Source: CALJUZ01 sp003387805 (lineage in GTDB: Bacteria > Bacillota > Limnochordia > Limnochordales > ZCTH02-B6). Taken from it: a stretch of 60,464 bases of DNA. The notes below the pieces were generated by a model. The model had not been told where the DNA came from, made no database searches, and worked only from the letters and a program-made list of their open reading frames with translations. The stretch is taken from assembly GCA_937975235.1 (NCBI GenBank), contig CALJUZ010000138.1, forward strand, positions 1 through 60,464, given 5' to 3'. The position numbers and the translations under genes are program-made. Shown here one piece after another: positions 29,492 to 36,780 of the stretch (its first letter is position 1; every line of letters starts with the position of its first letter).

Positions 29492-29539
29492 CGGCCGGCG
29501 CGGCGCTGTTGAGAAGTTTTGTTTTCGCCGGCCGTTTTT
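29492..29539 (+). terminator. Intrinsic terminator of the secretion operon
   Basis: CGGCCGGCG (29492-29500) pairs perfectly with CGCCGGCCG (29526-29534) and is followed directly by five T. The 25-base loop is long but the stem and T-run are clear. It separates tpsB from the chaperone gene. Confidence 0.8.
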
Positions 29540-29715
29540 GCTGGAGGAGTGGTGCCCGGCACGGAGAAGGCAGTGTTCGTCGCAACGGCGGAAACTGAGG
29601 AAAATTTTCGAAACGGCTGGTGAGAAACCCGCCTCACGGGGAGAGGCGGTCTCCGGCGGGGAATGCGGGCGGAGCGAGGGGTCTCCGCCGCGGAAAACAG
29701 GGGGAATGGCGAAGG

Positions 29716-30252
29716 ATGCGCAAGAGAGTCGTTATTGTCGGTGTGGTGCTGGCTTTGATGTTTGCGTTCGCGGCGGCGGCCTCGGCTCAGGAGCGCGTCG
29801 GGGTCATCGATTTGGCACTGATTATCGATGAATCGAAGGCGGGCAAGCAGGCCAATGCACTTCTGAACCAGTACATTGCGGAGCGGCAGCAGCAGCTGAC
29901 GCCGTACGAAACCCAGCTGGAGGCTTTGCTGGAGCAGCTGGAAGACGAGGCCCTGTCCGACGAGGAGCGGGCTGCTTTGGAAGAAGAGTTCAACGCGCTG
30001 GCCGAGGAGTATCTGGCTTTGGTCGAGCAGTTCGACGCGGAGGTGGCGGCCGCGGTGGAGACGCTGCGGCAGCAGATTTTGTCGGACATCGGCGTCGTGC
30101 TGCAGCTGGTGGGCGACTCCCAGGGCTTCGACCTGATCATCGACGCGTCCAACGCCTACTACTACCGGCGGGTCGTGGACTTGACCTTTGAGGTGATCCG
30201 CGAGTACGACACGCTGTGGGAGCAGGCCCAGCGCCAGGGCGGGGGCCAGTAA
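29716..30252 (+). CDS. OmpH/Skp-family periplasmic chaperone
   Basis: This 178-residue protein matches the Skp/OmpH chaperones that hold unfolded outer-membrane proteins in the periplasm. It has a signal peptide (residues 1-24, ASA|Q), then the family opening RVGVIDLALIIDESKAGKQA. A long charged coiled coil (about 35-120) follows, and a C-terminal strand and helix (GFDLIIDASNAYYYRR) match the family's closing segment. The ATG at 29716 is preceded by a GGGGGA-type ribosome site and starts MRKRVV. The gene follows the TPS terminator and has its own terminator, so it is probably a separate transcript; the 29540-29715 stretch holds no promoter I can define. Next to a TpsB barrel, barrel assembly is a sensible role. 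Confidence 0.85.
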   Translation: MRKRVVIVGVVLALMFAFAAAASAQERVGVIDLALIIDESKAGKQANALLNQYIAERQQQLTPYETQLEALLEQLEDEALSDEERAALEEEFNALAEEYLALVEQFDAEVAAAVETLRQQILSDIGVVLQLVGDSQGFDLIIDASNAYYYRRVVDLTFEVIREYDTLWEQAQRQGGGQ

Positions 30253-30302
30253 GGCGGCGCGGCGGCCCGGGCAAGAGAACACGATGGCACGACGCTGAAA
30301 CG

Positions 30303-30337
30303 ACGGCGGTGGCGGCTGGTCCACCGCCGTTTTCGTT
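30303..30337 (+). terminator. Intrinsic terminator after the Skp-like gene
   Basis: ACGGCGGTGG (30303-30312) and CCACCGCCGT (30321-30330) form a perfect 10-bp stem with an 8-base loop, followed by TTTCGTTT. Confidence 0.85.
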
Positions 30338-30374
30338 TGGGCCGGCCCGGGGTCGTCCGGCGGCGGCATCGCCT

Positions 30375-30403
30375 TTTGCATACCATACCCTGCAGGGTAT
30401 AAT
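30375..30403 (+). promoter_or_regulatory. Promoter with CsoR/CstR-like operator palindrome
   Basis: A -35 element TTTGCA (30375-30380) and a perfect -10 TATAAT (30398-30403) are 17 bases apart. The spacer holds a perfect 16-bp palindrome, ATACCC-TGCA-GGGTAT (30385-30400), which overlaps the -10. This resembles operators of the CsoR/CstR repressors, which sense copper or sulfane sulfur. The downstream gene encodes a CoA-disulfide/persulfide reductase, so persulfide control is a reasonable inference. No CsoR-family gene is in the window. Confidence 0.75.
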
Positions 30404-30436
30404 GGGTTTGCAGGTGCGGCGTGGGATCCGAATGGA

Positions 30437-30485
30437 ATCAAATAGGAACGCATCCTGCATTGCATCAAATAGGAACGCATCCTGC
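30437..30485 (+). repeat. 22-bp direct repeat in the reductase leader
   Basis: Two identical 22-base copies lie at 30437-30458 and 30464-30485 (27-base period) in the 5' untranslated region of the reductase gene. Each contains AATAGGAACGCATCC. Only two copies exist and the gap is 5 bases, so this is not a CRISPR array. The function is unknown. Confidence 0.85.
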
Positions 30486-30552
30486 GAGCGGCGAAGCCTG
30501 CCCGTGCGGGCCCAGCCGGCTCACCGATTTTCACGAAAGGCGGCGGTGCATC

Positions 30553-31911
30553 ATGAAGCGTCGATTGGTCGTGGTTGGCGGCGTGGCCGCCGGCATGTCC
30601 GCGGCGTCGCGCGCCAAGCGGGTCGACCCCGGGCTGGACGTCGTCGTGCTGGAGAAGGGCGACTACATTTCGTACGGCGCGTGCAGCCTGCCGTACTTTC
30701 TCGCCGGGTATTTCGACGACTACCGCAAACTCATCGCCCGGACGCCCGAGGAGGCGAAGGAGCAAGGCATTGACGTGCGCACGGGGCACGAAGCCGTGCA
30801 TGTGGACGTGGAGAAGAACACCGTCACGGTGCGCCGGCGCGACGGCGGCGAGGAGCGGCTGGCGTATGACGCGCTGGTGCTGGCGACGGGCACCGTGCCC
30901 GTGGTGCCGCCCGAGTGGGGCGTCGGCCGGCTGGAGGGCGCGTTTTTGCTGCGCACCATTGACGACGCCAGGGCGCTGCGGGCGTACATCGCGCAGCAGC
31001 GGCCCCGGCGGGCCGTCATCGTGGGCGGCGGCTACATCGGCGTGGAAGCGGCCGACGCGCTGCTGGAGCACGGCCTGCACGTGACGGTGGTGGACGTGGC
31101 GCCGCAGCTGTTGACCAACTTCGACGAGGACGTGGCCAAGCACGTCGAGGAGGACCTGCGGGCGGTCGGCGTGGACGTGCGGCTGGGGGACGGCGTCACC
31201 GGGCTTGAGCCGGCGGACGGGCGTGTCGCGGGCGTGCGCACGGCGTCGGGCCAGGTTTTGCCCGCCGACCTGGTCATCGTCGCCCTGGGCGTGCGGCCCA
31301 ACGTGGCCTTGGCCGAGCAGGCGGGCATCGCGCTGGGGCCTACGGGGGCCATCGCGGTGGACCCGCAGCAGCGCACGTCGGTGGAAAACGTGTTCGCCGC
31401 CGGCGACTGCTGCGAGGCGCTGCATCTGGTGACGGGCCGGCCCGCTTACGTGCCTTTGGGCACCACGGCCAACAAGCAGGGGCGGGTGGCCGGCACCGTC
31501 ATCGGCGGCGGCCGGGCGTCGTTCCCGGGCATCGTCGGCACGGCGGTGGTGAAGGCGCGGGCGGTGGCCGTGGGCCGCACGGGCCTGACGGAGCGCCAGG
31601 CCCGGGAGATGGGCTACGACGCGGCCGCGGCCATGATCAAGGCCTTCGACCGGGTCGAGACGCAGCCCGGGGCCCGGGAGATGTGGGTCAAGCTGGTGGC
31701 CGAGCGGGGCACGGGCCGGCTGCTGGGCGGCCAGGTCGTCGGCTACGACTTGTCCGGCGTGTCCGGCCGCATCGACGTCATCGCCGCGGCGCTGACCGCC
31801 CGCATGGACGCGGAGACCTTCAGCCATTTGGATTTGAGTTACGCCCCGCCCTTCGCCCAGGTGTGGGATCCGCTGCTGGTGGCGGCCAACGTGCTGCAGC
31901 GCAGGCTTTGA
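30553..31911 (+). CDS. CoA-disulfide/persulfide reductase-like FAD oxidoreductase
   Basis: This 452-residue protein belongs to the FAD- and NAD(P)H-dependent pyridine nucleotide-disulfide reductases of the CoA-disulfide reductase/NADH oxidase group. An FAD-binding VVVGGVAAG motif is at residues 6-14. The single redox Cys44 lies in SYGACSLPY, the family signature, instead of a CxxC pair. VGGGYIGVE forms the NAD-binding fold, FAAGDC is the second FAD motif, and a C-terminal dimerisation domain follows. The likely reaction is NAD(P)H-linked reduction of CoA disulfide or CoA persulfide in the cytoplasm; NADH oxidase or polysulfide reductase activity cannot be excluded. The ATG is preceded by GAAAGGCGG. 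The promoter carries a CstR-like operator, supporting a sulfur or redox stress role. The gene ends six bases from the convergent csb2-like gene. Confidence 0.88.
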   Translation: MKRRLVVVGGVAAGMSAASRAKRVDPGLDVVVLEKGDYISYGACSLPYFLAGYFDDYRKLIARTPEEAKEQGIDVRTGHEAVHVDVEKNTVTVRRRDGGEERLAYDALVLATGTVPVVPPEWGVGRLEGAFLLRTIDDARALRAYIAQQRPRRAVIVGGGYIGVEAADALLEHGLHVTVVDVAPQLLTNFDEDVAKHVEEDLRAVGVDVRLGDGVTGLEPADGRVAGVRTASGQVLPADLVIVALGVRPNVALAEQAGIALGPTGAIAVDPQQRTSVENVFAAGDCCEALHLVTGRPAYVPLGTTANKQGRVAGTVIGGGRASFPGIVGTAVVKARAVAVGRTGLTERQAREMGYDAAAAMIKAFDRVETQPGAREMWVKLVAERGTGRLLGGQVVGYDLSGVSGRIDVIAAALTARMDAETFSHLDLSYAPPFAQVWDPLLVAANVLQRRL

Positions 31912-31917
31912 GCCGCG

Positions 31918-32796
31918 CTAAGACCGTTGGAGCGGCGCAAACAGGCCCAGGCCGAAGTGCGCGCCGTAGCCGACGGCGACGGGCCCCGGCACCGGTTTTT
32001 CGAATTCCACTTCAAACCCGAAGGCGAGGCCGGTCACGGGGGCGGTTTCCCGGCGGCGCTTGCGCACGAACGCCAGCCAGTGGACTTCGGTGCCGTCGGA
32101 CAAGGTTCGCGCCGGGATGAGGCGCGCCGCGGCGATGCCGGGCAAATCCGGGTCCAGGGCTTGGCGATAACCCCATTCACGGTGCAGCTGGTCCTCGGGA
32201 CCGTCGATTTGCCGGCCGAATTCATTAAGCTTCGGCTCGCCCCGCCGGTATTTTTTCGGGTGGCGGTACAGCACCATCGGCGTGACGGAGTGCCAGCGGG
32301 CCGACGGGGCGAAGGCCGGGACGCGGGCCAGCTCCTCGGGCAGCAGAAAGCCCAGCAGTTCCAGCCGCAGGGCGCCGCTTCGGCCCCACGCCAGCAACGA
32401 CAGGCTTTGCAGCGCCTTCAGTTCCCGGTCGTCGAAGCCGCCGGCGGCGTAGACCGTCAGATGGTCGATGGCGCCGTCGTTGTCCTCGTCGGTGGGCAGG
32501 AAAAACGCGTGGCGATGGCCCCGGGCCGGGCCGGCCCCTTCGTGGCCGCTCAGGGCGGCGGAAACGTTCCCGCCGAACAGGCGCCCGCAGCGGCCCATCG
32601 CGTACGCCCGGGCCGCCTCGCCCAGCCGCAGCGTCCGCCGCACGTGGGGCAGTCCCTGGCCCGCGGCGCCGGCCAGCTCGTAGCGGACGGCCACGGGAAG
32701 GTGGCGAGCCGGCGGGGCGGTCGTCCCGGCGCCCGGCGCCGTCGCCGCGTCGTTGGTGTTCCTTCGAGCCGAGTGCGATTCCGTAGACTGCGGCAC
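31918..32796 (-). CDS. Stand-alone Csb2/Cas6-like protein (type I-G/I-U family)
   Basis: This 292-residue protein resembles the C-terminal, Cas6-like half of Csb2 (GSU0054 family), the crRNA-processing subunit of type I-G (formerly I-U) CRISPR systems. Seen directly are GHRHAFFLPTDEDNDG followed by IDHLTVYAAGGFD, then WHSVTPMVLYRHPKK, and a C-terminal glycine-rich loop GYGAHFGLGLF, all in the order I know for that family. The first 35 residues are low complexity. Family members are usually about 450-600 residues with a Cas5-like N-terminal half, which is absent here. The GTG start at 32796 has AAGGAGG 6 bases upstream. No other cas gene or CRISPR array lies in the window, so it is a remnant, a trans-acting Cas6, or a repurposed RNA-binding protein. 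The assignment is by motif memory only. Confidence 0.68.
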   Translation of the reverse strand: MPQSTESHSARRNTNDAATAPGAGTTAPPARHLPVAVRYELAGAAGQGLPHVRRTLRLGEAARAYAMGRCGRLFGGNVSAALSGHEGAGPARGHRHAFFLPTDEDNDGAIDHLTVYAAGGFDDRELKALQSLSLLAWGRSGALRLELLGFLLPEELARVPAFAPSARWHSVTPMVLYRHPKKYRRGEPKLNEFGRQIDGPEDQLHREWGYRQALDPDLPGIAAARLIPARTLSDGTEVHWLAFVRKRRRETAPVTGLAFGFEVEFEKPVPGPVAVGYGAHFGLGLFAPLQRS

Positions 32797-32935
32797 CGAA
32801 AGCCCTCCTTCAATGCTCCTCCCAAAGTGCTTCCATTCATGCCGTGGGCGGGGAAGTCCTGGCGCCTGTCCGGGCATGGGGCGCCGGGCGCCCGGAACGC
32901 GAGGCCCCTTCGGCAGCATGAAAGGCGCGGGACCA

Positions 32936-32983
32936 TTGACGAGCAGCGGCAGGATACGATATTGTATTAATACATAGAGACAA
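32936..32983. promoter_or_regulatory. Divergent promoters around a TGTATTAATACA palindrome
   Basis: On the plus strand TTGACG (32936-32941) and TATTGT (32960-32965), 18 bases apart, fit a promoter for the GntR operon. On the minus strand TTGTCT (plus-strand positions 32978-32983) and TATCGT (32956-32961) could serve the csb2-like gene. A perfect 12-bp palindrome at 32963-32974 lies in both. It has the form expected for autoregulation by a YtrA-type GntR protein. The promoter calls are by eye. Confidence 0.6.
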
Positions 32984-33047
32984 TGTGCGGCGCCCGAGGG
33001 AACTGCCGCATCGGCGCACCATGGGGTCGGGTGAGAGGGCGAATGTC

Positions 33048-33554
33048 GTGCGGTGGCGTGTGAATCCTCACAGCGGCGTGCCCCTGTACGTGCAAATCGA
33101 GGAGCAGATCAAGACGGCCATCGTCTCCGGCGTGCTGCAGGAGGGCGACCGCCTGCCCACCGTCCGGGAGCTGGCGCTGGAGCTGACCATCAACCCGAAC
33201 ACGGTGGCCCGGGCGTACCGGGAGCTGGAGCGGGCCGGCTTCATCGACACCACGCCGGGACGGGGCACCTTCGTGAAAGCGGTGCAGGCGCCGCCGATGC
33301 CGGAGGAGGAACGCCGCCGCCGCCTTTCCTCCGTGGTGGACGTGATGCTGACCGAAGCGCGGGCCTTGGGGTTTGCCGACGACGAAATCGTGGCAGCGGT
33401 ACGGTCGGCGCTCCGCGGGGAGCCGGGCGCCGGGGCGGGCCACGAGCCGCGCGGCGGTGCCGACGACGCCGCGGACGGCGGGCCCGGTCACGGAGCCAAC
33501 GGCGGGCCCGGCGGCGGGGAGGGCGCCGAGGGCGGCGCCGGAAGGAGGCGATAA
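33048..33554 (+). CDS. GntR-family regulator, YtrA subfamily
   Basis: This 168-residue protein is a DNA-binding repressor of the short YtrA group of GntR regulators, which usually control adjacent ABC transporters. The winged helix is clear: GVPLYVQIEEQIKTAI, then GDRLPTVRELA, then INPNTVARAYRELERAG, then TPGRGTFV. A helical dimerisation segment follows, then an unusual Gly/Ala-rich tail of about 45 residues. The GTG at 33048 is chosen because GAGAGGG lies 8 bases upstream and because family members begin just before this point; an ATG at 33021 lacks a ribosome site. It is the first gene of an operon with an ABC ATPase two bases downstream. Autoregulation through the palindrome at 32963 is likely. 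Confidence 0.88.
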   Translation: MRWRVNPHSGVPLYVQIEEQIKTAIVSGVLQEGDRLPTVRELALELTINPNTVARAYRELERAGFIDTTPGRGTFVKAVQAPPMPEEERRRRLSSVVDVMLTEARALGFADDEIVAAVRSALRGEPGAGAGHEPRGGADDAADGGPGHGANGGPGGGEGAEGGAGRRR

Positions 33555-33556
33555 GG

Positions 33557-34465
33557 ATGACTTGGAACGAAACCGACGCGGCCGTCATCTGCGAAGGCCT
33601 GACCAAGCACTACGGCGCGAAAGTGGCCGTGGCCGGCGTCGACTGGGTCGTTCCGAAAGGCAGCGTGACGGGGCTGGTGGGGCCCAACGGCGCGGGGAAG
33701 ACGACGACGCTGAAAATGCTCATCGGCCTCGTGCACCCGACGGCCGGGCGGGCGCGGGTGCTGGGCCTGGACGTGGCCGCGGACGACCTGGCCATCCGGC
33801 AGCGCACCGGCTACATGGCCGAAGACGACGCGCTGTTCCGCTGGATGACCGCCGAGGACGCGCTGAAGTTCTCGCGCCTTCTGTACCCGGCGTGGAGCGA
33901 CCAGGTGGCCAGGGAGACGCTGGATTTGTTCGGCCTGCCCGCCAACGTGCCCGTGGCCAAAATGTCCAAGGGCATGAAGCGCCAGCTCGCGCTGACCCTG
34001 GCGGTGGCGCAGCGGCCCGAGCTGCTCATCCTGGACGAGCCCACGTCCGGCCTGGACCCGGAGCGCCGGCGGGACTTCCTCAACGTCATCCTCAAGTCCG
34101 TGGCCGCCGAGGGTGCGACGGTCATCATGTCGTCGCACCAGCTGCACGAAATCGAGCGGGTCGCGGACCGGGTGGCTTTCATGCGGGAAGGGCGCATCGT
34201 GCGCGAAAGCGACCTGGACGCGCTGAAAGAAGCGTCGCGGCGCATCCGGGTCATCTTCCAGGGCGACCCGCCGGCCGACTTGGCCCAGTGGCCCGGCGTC
34301 CGCCGGGTGGAGGCCGACGGCCGCCTGCATATCCTCCACGTCAGTGACGTGGACGCCGTGACGGCCCGGCTGAAGACCCACAATCCGTTCGTGGTCGAGG
34401 TCATCGAGCAAAATTTGGAAGAGCTGTACTTCGAAACGGCCCGGCGGGAGGAGGAGAGGCCATGA
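33557..34465 (+). CDS. ABC transporter ATP-binding protein
   Basis: This 302-residue cytoplasmic ATPase powers an ABC-2-type exporter. The Walker A motif GPNGAGKT is at residues 42-49. MSKGMKRQ is a degenerate form of the ABC signature (usually LSGGQ), followed by Walker B LLILDEPTSGLD and the H-loop SSHQLHEI. A C-terminal extension of about 80 residues follows the ATPase core. AAGGAGG lies 8 bases before the start, inside the end of the GntR gene, and the stop overlaps the permease start as ATGA. The YtrA-GntR plus ATPase plus permease layout is typical of drug or cell-envelope stress exporters. The substrate is unknown. Confidence 0.9.
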   Translation: MTWNETDAAVICEGLTKHYGAKVAVAGVDWVVPKGSVTGLVGPNGAGKTTTLKMLIGLVHPTAGRARVLGLDVAADDLAIRQRTGYMAEDDALFRWMTAEDALKFSRLLYPAWSDQVARETLDLFGLPANVPVAKMSKGMKRQLALTLAVAQRPELLILDEPTSGLDPERRRDFLNVILKSVAAEGATVIMSSHQLHEIERVADRVAFMREGRIVRESDLDALKEASRRIRVIFQGDPPADLAQWPGVRRVEADGRLHILHVSDVDAVTARLKTHNPFVVEVIEQNLEELYFETARREEERP

Positions 34466-35238
34466 GCGGCGCGGTCCGGGCGCTGCTGTTCAAAGAGCTG
34501 CGGGAGGGACGCTGGAAGTACTTGATCGCCGCCGTGGTGCTCGTGGCGCTGGGCGTGTCCATTCCCGTGACGCATCAATTTATCGCGGGCATGCTGGAGC
34601 AGTTCATGGACGACCCGGCCGTGCCGCAGGCGCTGCGGGACCTGCTGCCGCCGGATTTGCTGGAAATGTCGACGTACCTTTGGACCAACTGGCACGCGAA
34701 AAACTTGTACCAAACGGTGGCCGTCATCGCGCTGGTGTTCGGCTCCGGCGCCGTGGCGGGCGAGTTCAGCCGCGGCACCGCCCCGTACCTGTTCTCCCGG
34801 GCGGTGGTGCGCAGGAGCGTCCTGGCGGTCAAGACCGCCGTCGATCTGGCCGGGATGGCGCTGGCCATGCTGCTGGGCACGGCGGCGCTGGACGTGACGG
34901 CTCGAATTGCCCACGGCTATGCCGTTTCGGGCGCGTTTTACGCCGGGCTGGTGCCGGCCCTGGCCGGCAGCGTTTTCGTGTACGGCTTGGCGCTGCTGAT
35001 CTCCACCCGCATTGATGATCCCGTCAAAGCCGGTGTGGCGGCCGCCGTGGCCGCGGCGCTCTTCTCGATACCGACGTTCGTGCCCGCCTGGCGCCAATGG
35101 TCCGTGTACGTGCAGATGACGGGGCGGTCGCTGTTCGAGACGGGCACGTTTCCATGGCTGCCGGTCCTCGTCATCGCGGCGCTGGCGGCGGCGCTTTTGG
35201 CCGCGGCCGCTTACAGCCTGGAGCGGCGGGACATATAA
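34462..35238 (+). CDS. ABC-2-type transporter permease
   Basis: This 258-residue membrane protein has about six hydrophobic segments (near residues 22-40, 85-105, 125-145, 160-182, 190-205 and 232-252), typical of ABC-2 permeases. The conserved region AVAGEFSRGTAPYLFSR matches the helix that contacts the ATPase in this family. It overlaps the ATPase gene by four bases, so the two proteins are translationally coupled and probably form one exporter complex. It is the only permease in the operon, so the functional unit would be a homodimer of each subunit. The substrate is unknown. Confidence 0.85.
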   Translation: MSGAVRALLFKELREGRWKYLIAAVVLVALGVSIPVTHQFIAGMLEQFMDDPAVPQALRDLLPPDLLEMSTYLWTNWHAKNLYQTVAVIALVFGSGAVAGEFSRGTAPYLFSRAVVRRSVLAVKTAVDLAGMALAMLLGTAALDVTARIAHGYAVSGAFYAGLVPALAGSVFVYGLALLISTRIDDPVKAGVAAAVAAALFSIPTFVPAWRQWSVYVQMTGRSLFETGTFPWLPVLVIAALAAALLAAAAYSLERRDI

Positions 35239-35389
35239 CAATGAGCGCGGGGCGGGCTCGGGAGCAATCACGCCGGCGGCGCCGGCGCCGGAAGATGCCG
35301 GCGGCGAAAGGGACGCGCCCGGGAGCGCCGAAAAATGGAAGCGGAAACGGCCCGGGCACGCCGGGGCCGCAGCAGAGGTGATGCTCTTG

Positions 35390-36403
35390 ATGAGCGGTGC
35401 GGAGACGCGCACACGCCGCGGTTCTGAAGAAGAAATCGTGTTTATGCCGCCGGCGGCGCCCAAGTCGCCGTGGGTCACGATTTTCTTGGCGTTCGTCGTG
35501 GTGGCGTCGCTGCTGCCTTTGGGCCTCTACGTGTATTACGGCACGGTGCAGAGGTCGCTGGAGCTGGCCGTCGAGCGCGAAGGGCTGTCCGTGCGCTTCG
35601 GCGTCGGCCGCATCGACATCCCGTGGGAAGATATGGCCGGCGTCGCTTACGTCGAGCAGCCGGCGCGCATGGGCCGGGTGGCCGGCGCCGGCCTGCCGGG
35701 GCTGCAGATGGGCTGGTACCGCCTGGAAGGCTACGGCCGGGTGTACCGCCTGACCACCGCGGCGCGGCCGGTGGTGTACGTCGACACGCGGCCGGACGCC
35801 GGCAGCGCGCGGCCCGGCACGCGGTACGTTTTCAGCCCGCAGGACGCGGAACGGTTCGCCGCGCTGCTCCAGGCCATGCGGGCGGGCGCTGGAGCGGAAG
35901 GCGCGCCCGGGGCCCCGTCCGGGCCCGCGGCGGGCGCGGCGCCCGGCGCCCTGCCGATCCCGGCCGTGTTCCGGTCCGCGCCGGGGCCGTCGGTGATGGT
36001 TGACCCGCTCATGATCATTTCGCTGCTGGTGACGGCGCCGCTGGTCTTCATCATCCTTTACTTCGCGCGCAAAGGGGCCAGGGGCCTGCGCTACGCCGTG
36101 GGGCCGCAGGGCGTCGTCGTTTACCACCTGGGCAGGAAAGTCTACCGTTGGGACGCGGTGCGGGACGTGCGGCGGGTCGACGAGCCGCTGCCGCGCGTGT
36201 GGCGCCTCATGGGCGCGGCGCTGCCGGGCTATTACGCCGGCGATTTTACGGCGGGCCCGCTGGGCTCGCTGAAGGTGTACGCCACACGGCTCAAGCCGCC
36301 GCTGGTGCTCATGGAGACCCGACTGGGCAAAGTATTGATCTCGCCGGAGGACGTGGACGGTTTCATGGCGGCGGTGGCGGAGCACCGCCCGTCCGGACCG
36401 TAA
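35390..36403 (+). CDS. Membrane protein with two PH-like domains
   Basis: This 337-residue protein has an internally duplicated layout: a transmembrane segment (near residues 30-50), a PH-like domain, an Ala/Pro/Gly linker, a second transmembrane segment (about 206-226), and a second PH-like domain. Both domains share similar strands: GVGRIDIPWEDMAGVAYVE in the first and LGRKVYRWDAVRDVRRVD in the second, each later followed by a Y-x-Y/T and FSPQDAERF or ISPEDVDGF motif. This matches bacterial PH (bPH) domains. GAGGTGAT ends 7 bases before the ATG at 35390, which decides the start. It lies downstream of the ABC permease and probably belongs to that operon. The molecular function is unknown; a role at the membrane or in envelope stress is inference. 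Confidence 0.72.
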   Translation: MSGAETRTRRGSEEEIVFMPPAAPKSPWVTIFLAFVVVASLLPLGLYVYYGTVQRSLELAVEREGLSVRFGVGRIDIPWEDMAGVAYVEQPARMGRVAGAGLPGLQMGWYRLEGYGRVYRLTTAARPVVYVDTRPDAGSARPGTRYVFSPQDAERFAALLQAMRAGAGAEGAPGAPSGPAAGAAPGALPIPAVFRSAPGPSVMVDPLMIISLLVTAPLVFIILYFARKGARGLRYAVGPQGVVVYHLGRKVYRWDAVRDVRRVDEPLPRVWRLMGAALPGYYAGDFTAGPLGSLKVYATRLKPPLVLMETRLGKVLISPEDVDGFMAAVAEHRPSGP

Positions 36404-36416
36404 GGAGGTTGATGCA

Positions 36417-36728
36417 ATGCTGCTGGCGACGACGGACACGCTGAACGCGGAGTACGAAGTGCTGGGCATGGTGAAGGGCAGCCGCGTGCGCGCCCGGCAC
36501 TTGGGGCACGACATCGTGGCGGCCCTGCGCAAGTTGGTGGGCGGCGAAATCTCGGAGTACGCCCAGCTGCTGGAGGAGACCCGGGAAGAGGCGATTCAGG
36601 CCATGATCGCGGAGGCGCGAAAACTGGGCGCGGACGCGGTCATCGGCGTGCGCATGATGTCCAACTCCATCACGGCGGGCGCGGCGGAGATGGTCGTCTA
36701 CGGCACGGCGGTGCGGTTCAAGCGCTGA
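36417..36728 (+). CDS. YbjQ/UPF0145 family protein
   Basis: This 103-residue protein matches the YbjQ (UPF0145) family. The diagnostic pattern is present: an N-terminal TTDTL, a GMVKGSRVRARHLGHDI segment, a helix with EARKLGADAVIGVRM, and a final strand with AEMVVYGTAV. Family members form small pentameric barrels; their function is not established, although some are annotated as heavy-metal-binding. AAGGAGG precedes the ATG and the upstream gene ends 13 bases away, so it is the last gene of the GntR-ABC operon. Confidence 0.88.
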   Translation: MLLATTDTLNAEYEVLGMVKGSRVRARHLGHDIVAALRKLVGGEISEYAQLLEETREEAIQAMIAEARKLGADAVIGVRMMSNSITAGAAEMVVYGTAVRFKR

Positions 36729-36741
36729 CCGGCGGGACGGC

Positions 36742-36780
36742 GCGGATTCCGCCCGCGGATTCCGGCTGCGGATTCAGCCC
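36742..36780 (+). repeat. Three tandem 13-bp repeats
   Basis: GCGGATTC recurs at 36742, 36755 and 36768 with an exact 13-base period, filling the space between two convergent genes. The third copy abuts the stop codon of the minus-strand gene. No function is apparent. Confidence 0.75.

Noticed and set aside
29540..29715. Small ORF upstream of the Skp-like gene (for example from GTG 29574)
   Set aside because: The candidate is 16 codons with no ribosome site or family pattern. I leave the region as an undefined leader.
30437..30485. Possible CRISPR array near the Csb2-like gene
   Set aside because: There are only two 22-bp copies and the intervening gap is 5 bases, far too short for a spacer. 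No other array-like repeats were found in the window.
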